A DNA stretch of 64,000 nucleotides from Cellulomonas aerilata (GTDB taxonomy: Bacteria; Actinomycetota; Actinomycetes; Actinomycetales; Cellulomonadaceae). Shown here piece after piece: positions 21,801-29,736 of this stretch; position 1 is the first letter of the stretch, and each line of letters starts with the position of its first letter. A program made the position numbers and the translations under genes. The DNA is taken from positions 620,001 through 684,000 of the forward strand of contig NZ_BJYY01000001.1 of the NCBI RefSeq assembly GCF_007991755.1. Direction: 5' to 3'. The notes under the pieces were generated by a model. The model was given only the letters and a program-made list of their open reading frames with translations. It was not told where the DNA came from and made no database searches.

Positions 21801-24598
21801 TCGAGGTGCGCGTGCTCGACAACGACGTCGACCCGGGCGGCGACGAGCTGCGGCTGGAGCCCGGGCTCGAGCTGCAGCCCGGCGTGGACGCGCGGGTGAC
21901 CGGGCGACGCATCGTGGTGCGAGCCCCCCACCGGACCGGGGTGCTGCAGGTCGCGTACACCGCGAGCAACGCGCGCGGCGGCCGGGACCGGGCCGTCCTG
22001 ACGGTCGACGTCAGCGCGGACGCGGCCGTCCTGCCCCCGGTCGCCCGTGACGTCGTCGTGCCCGCCACGCAGACCATCGGCCGGACGCAGGTGGAGGTCG
22101 ACGTGCTGGCCCTGGCGACGAACCCGAGCGGCCCGATCGGCGACCTCGCCGTCTCCGTCGACCCGTCGGCCGCCGCCGTCGCGACCGCCACCCCGGCCGG
22201 CTCGGTCGTCGTCACGCTCGTCGCCGAGGCCCAGACCGTCCCCTACGTGCTCACGAACACCGCCGACGCCGGCGGCGCCCGCAGCACCGCGTTCATCACC
22301 GTGCCCGCGCTCGGGGACTTCCCGCCGGTCCCGCGCCCCAGGGCGCCGGCCCTGCAGGTGCTCGCCGGCGCGGAGCTGACCGTCCGGCTCGCCGAGCAGG
22401 TCCAGGTCGCCCCCGGCCGCACCGCCCGGATCACCGACCCGGCGCGCGTGCAGGCCACGCGTGCGGACGGCTCGCCGCTCGTGCGCGGTGACGACCGCAC
22501 CACGGTCGTGTTCCGCGCCCCGCGCTCCTACGCCGGCCCCGCCTCCGTCTCCGTCGAGGTCACCGACGCCACCGGCCCGGGCGACCCGGGCGCCCGGGTC
22601 CGGACGCTGACCCTGCCGATCACCGTGCTCGCCGCCGAGGACCACCCCCCGACGTTCGCGCCGGCCGTCGTCGACGTGGCCCCGGGCGAGGCGCCGGTCG
22701 CGGTGGACCTCACCGCCTTCACGTCCGACCCCGTCGGCGCCGGGGACGACGCCGCGTACCGGTACACGGTCACCTCGGCCGTCCCCGAGGGGTTCACCGC
22801 GACGCTGGACCGGACCGTCCTGCGGGTCGCGGCGTCCGCCGACGCCGCGCGGGGGACCTCCGGGAGCCTGGGTCTGAGCATCGGCTACGGCGCGGCGGAG
22901 GTGGGCGCCCGCGTCGAGCTGCGGGTCGTCGCGAGCACCCGGCCCCTGGCCCGGGTCGTGGACGCGACCGTGCCGGACGGCGTCGAGGGCCGCGCCACCA
23001 CGGTCGACGTGCTCGCCGGCGCGTTCAACCCGTTCCCGGGCTCCGCCCAGGTGAGCGGCTCCCAGGTCTCCGTGCGCCCCGCCGAGGGCTTCATCGGCAC
23101 GATGGTCACCCGGTTCTCGGTCCGCGACGCCACCGGCGACCCGGCCCGGCAGGTGGACGGACGCGTCTCGGTCGTGGTCCGCGGCCGGCCCGGCGCGCCC
23201 ACGCCGCCCCGCGTCGTGGAGGTGCGCGACCGCGCCGTCGTCCTGGCCTGGGACGCGCCCGCGATCAACGGCGAGCCGATCAGCGCCTACCGGGTCACCG
23301 CCCAGCCCGGCGACCTCGCGCAGGAGTGCGCCGGCACCACCTGCACCGTCGAGGGGCTGGCCAACGACACGACCTACACGTTCACCGTCGCGGCACGCAA
23401 CGCCGTCGACTGGTCGCCCGAGAGCGGCGCGTCCGCCCCGGCGCGGCCGGACCGGCGCCCGGAGACGCCCGCGGCTCCGACCGTCGTCGCCGGGGACGCC
23501 TCGCTCACGGCCACCTGGGCCGCCGCCGCGACGACCGGCTCGCCGGTGTCGCGGTACACCGTCGAGGTCAGCCCCGCGCCGGCCGGGGGCGCGACGCTCA
23601 CCACCGCCGGCACGTCCGTCACCGTGGGCGGCCTGACCAACGGCGTGGCGTACACCGTCCGCGTGCGGGCGCACAACGCCGCCACCGAGCCCAGCGACTG
23701 GAGCGCGCCGTCCGCGGGGCAGGTGCCGGCCGGACCCCCGGCGAGCCCGTCCCCGACGGCGACCCGGCAGGGGTCGGGCTGGTTCGACGGCGCCGGCCGC
23801 GTCGACCTCGCCTGGACGACCCCGGCCGGCAACGGCGACCCGGTCAGCGCGTACGAGGTCGCGGTGGACGGCGGGACCGTCCAGACCCTGCCGGGCAGCG
23901 CCACGACGTGGGCGTTCACCGCCGCCGAGCGCGGGGTGACCTACACGTTCGGCGTCCGCGCCCGCAACCGGTCCGGCTGGTCGGCGTGGGGGACGGTCAC
24001 CGGTGGTACGTGGAGCGCGCCGTCCGCCCCGCGCGGGGCGTCGGCCCAGGCCGGCCCCGCCGACGCGGCGTACGGGCAGGGCTCGGTGACCTACAGCTGG
24101 GAGCCGCCCGCGGACGCCGGCGGCGCCGGACTGACGATCACCGGGTACCAGCTCGAGGGCGTCGCGGCGCTCGTCGGCGGCACGTCGTACACCGCTACCG
24201 GGCTGACGGGCGGTCCGACCCCGCCCACCCGGGTCCGCGCGGTCAGCTCGGCCGGCGAGGTCAGCGAGTGGGCGCCCGTCGCGTCGACCACGGTCGTCAC
24301 CGTCCCGCAGGCGCCCACGGCCACCGTCCGCGCCGACGTCGACGGACGGCTCGTGATCGAGTGGCAGTCCCGCGACCCGGGCGGCGCCCCGGTCGAGGCG
24401 GCGCGCTACCGGGTGGTGGACCACGGCGACTGGGTCACGGTCGGGGACGGCCGTGACCACGGCGCGGTGACCGCCGACCACCGACCGGGGCCGGGGGAGC
24501 CGGTGCGCGTCCTGGTGCAGGTCCGCAGCCTCGGCGGGTGGAGCGAGGCGGTCGAGGTGACCGGCGTCCCGGTCCCGGACCAGGAGGAGCAGCCATGA
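18797..24598 (+). CDS. Giant membrane-anchored surface protein: propeller-like, Ig-like and FN3 repeats
   Basis: 1933-residue protein. A basic N-terminus and one hydrophobic segment (about residues 35-55) anchor it. Residues ~60-370 are short hydrophobic/Gly/Asp beta repeats resembling a propeller. Residues ~405-1465 hold about eleven ~97-residue Ig/cadherin-like repeats, each with a V-x-V-L-x-ND-x-DPDGD-type motif (for example DNDVDPGGDEL). Residues ~1465-1930 hold about five FN3 domains (APAINGEPISAYRV; NGVAYTVRVRAHN; SGWSAW). GTG overlaps the kinase stop, and the TGA overlaps the DUF58 ATG. There is no LPXTG motif and no C-terminal anchor. Large proteins of this build near MoxR/DUF58 genes occur in actinobacteria; their function is unknown. 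Calcium binding by the Asp-rich repeats is inference. Confidence 0.85.
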   Translation: MSAAAPATASTPTPPADGSRRGPRSWTRTGALATAPLLLAVLALVHPGQAVSQLDLHDGGVWLTNSAELKLGRYSSTVDELNGGLVATAADLDVLQDGADVVLVEPGSIAVVDPASVTPRAEAAVPAAAEVTMAAGTVAVLDPADGSLWAATTDSLRDLRTDAGTADLDLGDGGRAVVTTSGTVLAAAADGALSTLAVDGAGTTVAAGDRLAGDPVAGWDAVTAVGDEAVALAGASLRTGSAAVDLSRYGSPLALQQPGPASGSVLVASPIALLEVPLDGGTVREHRSGGTGAPAAPVRVGTCSHGAWAAATGSYLVACDGEDEHRLDLAGMSAQDALVFRVNRGVVVLNDTGRGRVWVPTRDPELREPNWQDVEPERREQDSDDDSDARQSTQDLLTECTPQSAPPTAADDEFGLRPGRTTVLPVVDNDASSDCGVLVVSEFDPLPAAFGTLVPVHGGRALQVDLADGASGSASFTYTVTDGRGSSAPSTATVRLGIRADGTNGAPVQVRVPSLVVEQDARASLEVLPGFLDPDGDDLVLVGATAGAATVRARPDGQVTVTADGGALGRVDVRLLVSDGTDTVEGLLTLDVRPAGSAAPQVDPVHAVTEVDVPVTVRALDAVRGGSREPARLAAVDPLTGVTVEPDLDAGTFRFVAPRAGTYYVTFAVAAGPQQTAGVARVDVRDRPAQPGGPLAVGDRALLPAGGEVTVDPLANDVDPAGGVLVLRSVDVPPESGLRVAAVGHELLTITAVRALQGPATFDYVVSNGVAEARGQVVVRPVPAGATQQPPVVEDVTAAVRTGGVVTVPVLEHAVDPDGDPLTLVPELAEPLPAGQGLLFVSGDVLRYRAPAGPTTAVAAFDVRDRAGNVTTARLTVTVHASDAATKAPPRPRPVTARVFAGETTRIAVPLVGIDADGDGVTLLGQDRAPDKGRVVGMGADWLEYEAYADQSGTDEFTYAVEDWVGQRAVATVRVGIAERPADADPVVARDDQVSVRPGQLVEVRVLDNDVDPGGDELRLEPGLELQPGVDARVTGRRIVVRAPHRTGVLQVAYTASNARGGRDRAVLTVDVSADAAVLPPVARDVVVPATQTIGRTQVEVDVLALATNPSGPIGDLAVSVDPSAAAVATATPAGSVVVTLVAEAQTVPYVLTNTADAGGARSTAFITVPALGDFPPVPRPRAPALQVLAGAELTVRLAEQVQVAPGRTARITDPARVQATRADGSPLVRGDDRTTVVFRAPRSYAGPASVSVEVTDATGPGDPGARVRTLTLPITVLAAEDHPPTFAPAVVDVAPGEAPVAVDLTAFTSDPVGAGDDAAYRYTVTSAVPEGFTATLDRTVLRVAASADAARGTSGSLGLSIGYGAAEVGARVELRVVASTRPLARVVDATVPDGVEGRATTVDVLAGAFNPFPGSAQVSGSQVSVRPAEGFIGTMVTRFSVRDATGDPARQVDGRVSVVVRGRPGAPTPPRVVEVRDRAVVLAWDAPAINGEPISAYRVTAQPGDLAQECAGTTCTVEGLANDTTYTFTVAARNAVDWSPESGASAPARPDRRPETPAAPTVVAGDASLTATWAAAATTGSPVSRYTVEVSPAPAGGATLTTAGTSVTVGGLTNGVAYTVRVRAHNAATEPSDWSAPSAGQVPAGPPASPSPTATRQGSGWFDGAGRVDLAWTTPAGNGDPVSAYEVAVDGGTVQTLPGSATTWAFTAAERGVTYTFGVRARNRSGWSAWGTVTGGTWSAPSAPRGASAQAGPADAAYGQGSVTYSWEPPADAGGAGLTITGYQLEGVAALVGGTSYTATGLTGGPTPPTRVRAVSSAGEVSEWAPVASTTVVTVPQAPTATVRADVDGRLVIEWQSRDPGGAPVEAARYRVVDHGDWVTVGDGRDHGAVTADHRPGPGEPVRVLVQVRSLGGWSEAVEVTGVPVPDQEEQP

Positions 24599-25749
24599 GC
24601 GACCGTCCCGTGTCCGGGCTCGGCTGGACGGTGGCCGCGGCCGGCCTCGGGCTGGCGGTGCTCGGGGTGCGCCTCGGGTGGGTGGAGGCGGCCTCGGCCG
24701 GCGCCGTGCTGCTCGCCGCGCTCGCGGTCGCCGCCGCCCTGACCGTCGGACGCTCCACCTACGCCGTCGAGCTGGAGCTCTCCGGGCGCCGGGTGCGGGT
24801 CGGCGAGCGTGCCGTCGGCCGGATCGCGGTGCGCAACACCTCCGGGCGGCGGCTGCTGCCGGCCCGGGTGGAGCTGCCGGTGGGCCGCGGGTCCGCGGAC
24901 TTCCCGCTGCCGTCGCTGGGCCCGGGCGACCGCCACGAGGACGTCTTCGCGGTGCCGACCTCGCGCCGCGGCGTCGTCGTCGTCGGGCCGGTGCGGTCCG
25001 TGCGCGGTGACCCGTGGGGCCTGGTCCGCCGGCGCCTGGACTGGACCGACCCGGTCGACCTCTACGTCCACCCCCTGACCCATCCGCTGCCCGGCGCCGC
25101 CCAGGGCGCCCTGCGGGACCTGGAGGGTCAGGCGACCCGGGTCGTGTCCGACAGCGACCTGGCGTTCCACGCGCTGCGCGAGTACGTCCCCGGGGACGAC
25201 CGCCGCACCATCCACTGGAAGGCGACCGCCCGGCACGGCGACCTCATGGTCCGTCAGTTCGAGGACACCCGCCGCAGCCACACCGCCGTCGCGCTCGCCA
25301 CCGACCCGGACGGGTACGCCGACGCCGACGAGCTCGAGCTCGCGATCTCCGTGGTCGCGTCGCTGGGCGTCGCCGCCCTGCGCGACGAGCGCGAGGTGAC
25401 GGTCCTGGCCGGGGGCGAGCCGCTGCGCGCGGGCACCCCGCAGCGGCTGCTCGACGACTGCGCGTCCCTCGCGCCGGCGCCCGGCCAGCCCGGTCCGGCC
25501 GACCTCGCCGCGTGGGTCCGGCGGCAGGTCCCGCACGCCTCGGTCGCGATCCTCGTGGTCGGGTCCGTCCCGACTCCCGCGGAGCTGCGCGCGTACGCGT
25601 CCGCGGTCCCGGCCGGGACGCGCACCCTCGTCCTGGCGTGCGACCGGTCGGCGCCGACCGGCGTGCGCACCGCCGGCACGACGACCCTCGCCCGGGTCGC
25701 GGCGCTCGGCGACCTGCCGCGCACGCTGCGGGCGGCGGTGGCCGCATGA
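24595..25749 (+). CDS. DUF58-family membrane protein
   Basis: 384 residues. Two N-terminal transmembrane helices (residues ~8-50) are followed by a beta-rich domain and the DUF58 signature REYVPGDDRRTIHWKATAR with LMVRQFED, then a von Willebrand A-like C-terminal half. DUF58 proteins almost always travel with a MoxR ATPase and are thought to be its partner. ATG overlaps the giant gene stop; the TGA overlaps the next ATG. RBS CAGGAGGAG lies inside the upstream gene. The gene family is secure; biochemical role unknown. Confidence 0.9.
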   Translation: MSDRPVSGLGWTVAAAGLGLAVLGVRLGWVEAASAGAVLLAALAVAAALTVGRSTYAVELELSGRRVRVGERAVGRIAVRNTSGRRLLPARVELPVGRGSADFPLPSLGPGDRHEDVFAVPTSRRGVVVVGPVRSVRGDPWGLVRRRLDWTDPVDLYVHPLTHPLPGAAQGALRDLEGQATRVVSDSDLAFHALREYVPGDDRRTIHWKATARHGDLMVRQFEDTRRSHTAVALATDPDGYADADELELAISVVASLGVAALRDEREVTVLAGGEPLRAGTPQRLLDDCASLAPAPGQPGPADLAAWVRRQVPHASVAILVVGSVPTPAELRAYASAVPAGTRTLVLACDRSAPTGVRTAGTTTLARVAALGDLPRTLRAAVAA

Positions 25750-28205
25750 GCCGCCTGACCGCGCCCACCGGCGCCGGCACCGCCGTCCGCCGTCGCCCCC
25801 GCGGTCGCACCCCGGCGCCCGACGACGCCGGCCGCCGCCGGCCCGTCGTCGACGTCACGGTCCTGCTCCTCACGCTCGTGCTCGCGGTGCTGCCGGTGCT
25901 GCCGGTGTTCGGCGGACCCGGGTCGCGGGTCGTGCCCGCCCTGGCGGGCGGGCTGGTCCTCGGCGTCGTCGTGGCCGCCGTCGCCGCGCACCGCGCCTGG
26001 TCCGCGGTCGGCACGGCCGCCACCGCGGTGCTCGTGTGGCTGCTGGCGGGCGGGCCGCTCGCCGCACCGGGCACCACCGTCGCCGGTGCCGCGCCCACGC
26101 TCACCACCGTCACGACGCTGCTGCGCGGTGCGGTGACGTCGTGGAAGGAGGTGCTGACCCTCGAACCGCCGCTCGCGGTCACCGGAACCGCTCTCGTCGC
26201 GCCGTACGCGCTCGCGTTCACCGGCGCCGTCACCGCCACGAGCGTCGCGCTGCGTGCCCGGAGCGGTCGCGTCGCGTCGGCCGCGGCCGTGGTCCCGGTC
26301 GTCGTCGGCCTGGTCGCGGTGCTGCTCGGCACCCGGCAGACCGTCCTGCCCGTCGTGGCGGCCGTGGTGGCCGGCGTGACGCTGGTGACCTGGGCGTCCT
26401 GGCGGCAGGGGCTGCTCGCGGTCCGCCGCGTCGTCGCGCTGGCCGTGGGGACCGCCGTCGTCGCCGTCGGGGGCGCCGTCGCGGGGCCCGTGCTGGCCGA
26501 GGGCAGCCCGCGTTTCGTCCTGCGCGAGCACCTCGTGCCGCCGTTCGACCCCCGTGACCACCCCAGCCCGCTGGCCGGGTACCGCCGCTTCGTCAAGGAG
26601 TGGAAGGACACCGAGCTGCTGACCGTCCGGGGCCTGCCGGACGGCGTGCCCGTCCGGCTGGCCACCATGGACCTCTACGACGGGGTGGTGTGGAACGTGT
26701 CGGGTCAGGGTGCCCCGGACGGGTCCGGCTCGTTCCGGCGGCCGGGTGCCCCCCTCGCCGTGCCCGCCGCGGGCGCCGGCCGGCCCGTCGAGGTCGAGGT
26801 GGACGTGCACGCCCTGCCCGGGGTGTGGCTGCCCACGGTCGGCCAGGTCGTCGACCTGCAGGCCGCCGGCCCCGACTCCGCGGACGTGCGCGACGAGCTG
26901 CGCGTCAACGACGCGACCGGCGCGGCCGTGCTGACCGGCGGGCTCACCGACGGCCTGTCGTACACGCTGCGGGCCGTCGTCCCGCCGGTGCCCGAGGACG
27001 CCGAGCTGGCCGACGTGCCGGCGGCCGCGGTGAGCCTGCCGCAGCCGCTCGCCGTGCCCGACGTCGTCCCCCTGGTCGCCACCGAGCTCGCGGCGACCGC
27101 GTCGGGCCCGGTCGGCACGGCACGCACCCTCGAGGCCGGTCTCGTCGAGCGCGGCTGGTTCAGCCACGGCCTCACCGACTCCGGCGACCACCCGTCCCTG
27201 TCCGGGCACGGCGCCGACCGGATGACGTCCCTGCTCGGCGGCGACCTCATGGTCGGCGACAGCGAGCAGTACGCGTCCGCGATGGCGCTCATGGCCCGCG
27301 AGCTGGGGCTGCCCGCGAGGGTCGTGCTCGGCTTCCGTCCGGGCGCCGGTGAGCGGGCGGAGGAGGACGCCGCTGCGGGGGACACCGCGACCGGAGCCGC
27401 CGGCGAGGTCACGCTGACCGGCGACGACGCCGAGGCCTGGGTCGAGATCGCCTTCGCCGGTCACGGGTGGGTGCCGTTCCACCCGACCCCGGACGAGAGC
27501 AAGACCCCCAGCCAGGACACCCCGCAGGACCGGGCCGACCCGCAGCCGCAGGTCGTGCAGTCGCCCCCGCCCGCCCCCGAGCCGGTCACGCCGCCCGAGG
27601 ACGACACCGAGCAGGTGCGCACCGAGGACCCCGGCACGGACGACGGCGCCGCGTCGGTCTGGCGCCGCGTCGCGCTGGTCGCCGCCGTGGGTGCGGTGCC
27701 GCTGCTGCTGGTGCTCGGACCGCCGCTGCTGGTCAGCGCCCTGCGCCACCGCCGTCGACGCCGCCGCCGCACGCGCGGCGACGGCGTGGCGCGGGTCGCG
27801 GGCGGGTGGGACGAGGTCCTCGACGCCGCCACGGACCTGGCCGTCCCCGTCCCCGACGGCGGCACCCGGCGGGAGACCGCCGCCCTGCTCGTCGCCGAGC
27901 TCGGCCCCGCGAGCGCGTCGCCGCTCACCCGGCTGGCCACCCAGGCCGACGCCGCGGTGTTCGCCCCCGGCCAGCCGCAGCCCGCGGAGGTCGACGCGTA
28001 CTGGGACCAGGTGTCCCGGACGGTGGCGACCATGCACGCCGCCGTCACGCGCGGTCAGCGCCTGCGGGCACGGTGGTCCACCGCGTCCCTGCGCCGTCGT
28101 CGGTCCCGCCCGCTGCGTCGCCGCCCGTCCACCGCACCCGCATCCACCACAGCCCACCCATCCCCACGAGCCCGGGCGTCCGCACGCCGGGACGGAGCGT
28201 CATGA
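25746..28205 (+). CDS. TgpA-like transglutaminase-fold membrane protein, catalytic triad substituted
   Basis: 819 residues: about six N-terminal transmembrane helices, an outside region with a transglutaminase-like core (about 480-590), a Pro-rich stretch, one more helix (~640-662) and a basic cytosolic tail. The core is clear (GDSEQYASAMALMAREL; AEAWVEIAFAGHGWVPFHPT). The usual catalytic residues are absent: Cys is S506, His is E563, Asp is H579. It is therefore probably a non-enzymatic binding or structural module. ATG overlaps the DUF58 stop and the TGA overlaps the next ATG. The fold assignment is strong; inactivity is inferred from the three substitutions. Confidence 0.87.
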   Translation: MSRLTAPTGAGTAVRRRPRGRTPAPDDAGRRRPVVDVTVLLLTLVLAVLPVLPVFGGPGSRVVPALAGGLVLGVVVAAVAAHRAWSAVGTAATAVLVWLLAGGPLAAPGTTVAGAAPTLTTVTTLLRGAVTSWKEVLTLEPPLAVTGTALVAPYALAFTGAVTATSVALRARSGRVASAAAVVPVVVGLVAVLLGTRQTVLPVVAAVVAGVTLVTWASWRQGLLAVRRVVALAVGTAVVAVGGAVAGPVLAEGSPRFVLREHLVPPFDPRDHPSPLAGYRRFVKEWKDTELLTVRGLPDGVPVRLATMDLYDGVVWNVSGQGAPDGSGSFRRPGAPLAVPAAGAGRPVEVEVDVHALPGVWLPTVGQVVDLQAAGPDSADVRDELRVNDATGAAVLTGGLTDGLSYTLRAVVPPVPEDAELADVPAAAVSLPQPLAVPDVVPLVATELAATASGPVGTARTLEAGLVERGWFSHGLTDSGDHPSLSGHGADRMTSLLGGDLMVGDSEQYASAMALMARELGLPARVVLGFRPGAGERAEEDAAAGDTATGAAGEVTLTGDDAEAWVEIAFAGHGWVPFHPTPDESKTPSQDTPQDRADPQPQVVQSPPPAPEPVTPPEDDTEQVRTEDPGTDDGAASVWRRVALVAAVGAVPLLLVLGPPLLVSALRHRRRRRRRTRGDGVARVAGGWDEVLDAATDLAVPVPDGGTRRETAALLVAELGPASASPLTRLATQADAAVFAPGQPQPAEVDAYWDQVSRTVATMHAAVTRGQRLRARWSTASLRRRRSRPLRRRPSTAPASTTAHPSPRARASARRDGAS

Positions 28206-29239
28206 CCCCCCCGACCTCTCCCGGGACGCCCTCCCCGACCTCCGGCCGGCACCGCCGGCCGAGCCGGTTCGACCCGCTCGGTCGCCTCCGCGCCCGCCGG
28301 GAGGCCGCCGCGCCGTGGGGTGCCACGGCGTGGGATCTCGCGCCGCGGGGTGCCGTGCCGTCGAGTGGCGTGCCGGCCGGTGCTGCCGTGACGGCCGCAT
28401 GGCCCACCGCGCGGGACGCCGACGCCCCGTTCGCACCGCTCTCGCCCGACGGCGCACGGGCGGCCCGGGAGCAGGCCCGGGAGGCCCGCGAGGCACGGGA
28501 GGCACGGGAGGCACGGGAGGCACGGGAGGCACGGGCCGCCCGGGAGGCGTGGAGCGCGCCGGAGGTGCGGCCGGCCTCGTCCGTCGATCCGGCGATCGAC
28601 GTGGCCTGGGCGGCGATCGAGGCGGAGCGCGGCTGGGACGCCCCCGCGCCCGCCTGGCAGGTTCCCGCCCGGGAGGCCCCCGCCCGGGAGGCCCCCGCCC
28701 GGGAGGCCCCCGCCCGGGAGGCCTCCGTGCCGGTGCCCCGCGTCGCCCGGGACCTCGGGGTCCCGGCCGGAGACACCACGGACCGGCCCACCGGCCACCT
28801 CGACGTCCCGGCGGTCCCGGCGGTCCCGGTGGACGGACCCTGGGCGCGGCTCGAGCTCTCCGACGGCCGGACGCTGACCCTCACCGGGACGGTGCTGGTC
28901 GGGCGGGACCCCGCGCCCCGGGTCGGCGAGCGGCCCGGCCGGCTGGTCGCCGTCCCCGACGCCCGCAGGTCCGTCTCCAAGACGCACCTCGGCGTGGGCG
29001 TCGACGCCGGGGGCGCCTGGGTCGTCGACCGGCAGTCGACGAACGGTACGGTCGTGACCCTGCCGGACGGTCAGCAGATCCTCTGCGTCCCCGAGCGCCG
29101 CGTCCGGCTGACGCCCGGGGCGTGCGTGTCCTTCGGGGAGCACACGTTCACCGTGACGGTCGTCGACCCGACGGCCACCGGACGGACGACCGACCCGACC
29201 AGCCACCCGACGACCACCGACCAGGAGCCGCCTCGATGA
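28202..29239 (+). CDS. Second FHA-domain protein with low-complexity linker
   Basis: 345 residues. The first ~215 are low complexity, including eight A-R-E type tripeptide repeats and four P-A-R-E-A repeats. Residues ~218-325 form an FHA domain with LVGRDP, SVSKTH and QSTNGT, all key phosphopeptide contacts present. ATG overlaps the transglutaminase-like stop (ATGA); the TGA overlaps the next ATG. The operon thus carries two phosphothreonine readers with one kinase. The ARE stretch could form a charged helix. Soluble; no membrane segment. Confidence 0.83.
   Translation: MTPPTSPGTPSPTSGRHRRPSRFDPLGRLRARREAAAPWGATAWDLAPRGAVPSSGVPAGAAVTAAWPTARDADAPFAPLSPDGARAAREQAREAREAREAREAREAREARAAREAWSAPEVRPASSVDPAIDVAWAAIEAERGWDAPAPAWQVPAREAPAREAPAREAPAREASVPVPRVARDLGVPAGDTTDRPTGHLDVPAVPAVPVDGPWARLELSDGRTLTLTGTVLVGRDPAPRVGERPGRLVAVPDARRSVSKTHLGVGVDAGGAWVVDRQSTNGTVVTLPDGQQILCVPERRVRLTPGACVSFGEHTFTVTVVDPTATGRTTDPTSHPTTTDQEPPR
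28475..28546 (+). repeat. 9-bp tandem repeat encoding (Ala-Arg-Glu)n
   Basis: Eight in-frame 9-bp units of the form GCACGGGAG or GCCCGGGAG (one ends GCC). They encode a highly charged ARE repeat in the FHA protein at 28202. Near-identical DNA units point to recent slippage expansion. Confidence 0.9.
28664..28723 (+). repeat. 15-bp tandem repeat encoding (Pro-Ala-Arg-Glu-Ala)n
   Basis: Four identical or near-identical in-frame 15-bp units (CCCGCCCGGGAGGCC) in the same FHA gene, upstream of the FHA domain. Copy-number change would alter only linker length. Confidence 0.9.
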
Positions 29240-29709
29240 CCCGCACCGTGCGGTTCCCCAGCGACGCCTTCCCCGCGTTCCCCGCCATCGAGCTCGACCA
29301 CCCGCAGGGGTGGGCACCCGGCGCCGGCGTCGGGGTCGTGCTCGCGGTGACCAAGCGGGTCGCGCCGCGCACGTTCCAGCCCCTCGTCGGGGTCTCGGTC
29401 GCGCGGTTCGCGCCCGGCTACACCCTGCAGGACGCGATCGACACGGTGCTGGCCAGCGTCGCCCCCCTCGCGCAGTACTCCGAGCTGGGCCGCGCCGACC
29501 TGGACGTGCTCGGGCTGCCCGGGTTCCGGATCGAGGGAGCGTTCGTCCACCCGCAGGTCGGCGGGCTCGTGCAGGCCGCCCGGATCACGGTCGTCGACCA
29601 CGGGTCGGCGGTGGACTTCGTGCAGATCACCGGCACGTGCACCGCCGTGCAGGCCAAGGGCACCCTGGACGAGATCCGCTCCATCCAGGCGTCGGCCCGC
29701 CTGGGCTGA
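29236..29709 (+). CDS. Small protein of unknown function, last gene of the signalling/envelope operon
   Basis: 157 residues, no signal peptide or membrane segment. It has an alternating strand/helix pattern with FPAIELDHPQGW near the start, a central LVGVSVARFAPGYTLQDAID, and a C-terminal helix (GTLDEIRSIQASARLG). This layout recalls the LpqN/DcrB/PsbP-like fold, where a short protein follows 'P-x-GW' and ends in a helix over a sheet, but that is only a resemblance. ATG overlaps the FHA stop (ATGA), so it is certainly in the operon. It ends 27 bases before the convergent rarD stop. Confidence 0.7.
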   Translation: MTRTVRFPSDAFPAFPAIELDHPQGWAPGAGVGVVLAVTKRVAPRTFQPLVGVSVARFAPGYTLQDAIDTVLASVAPLAQYSELGRADLDVLGLPGFRIEGAFVHPQVGGLVQAARITVVDHGSAVDFVQITGTCTAVQAKGTLDEIRSIQASARLG

Positions 29710-29736
29710 GTCCCGGCCGCGCTCGGGCTCGGGTCG

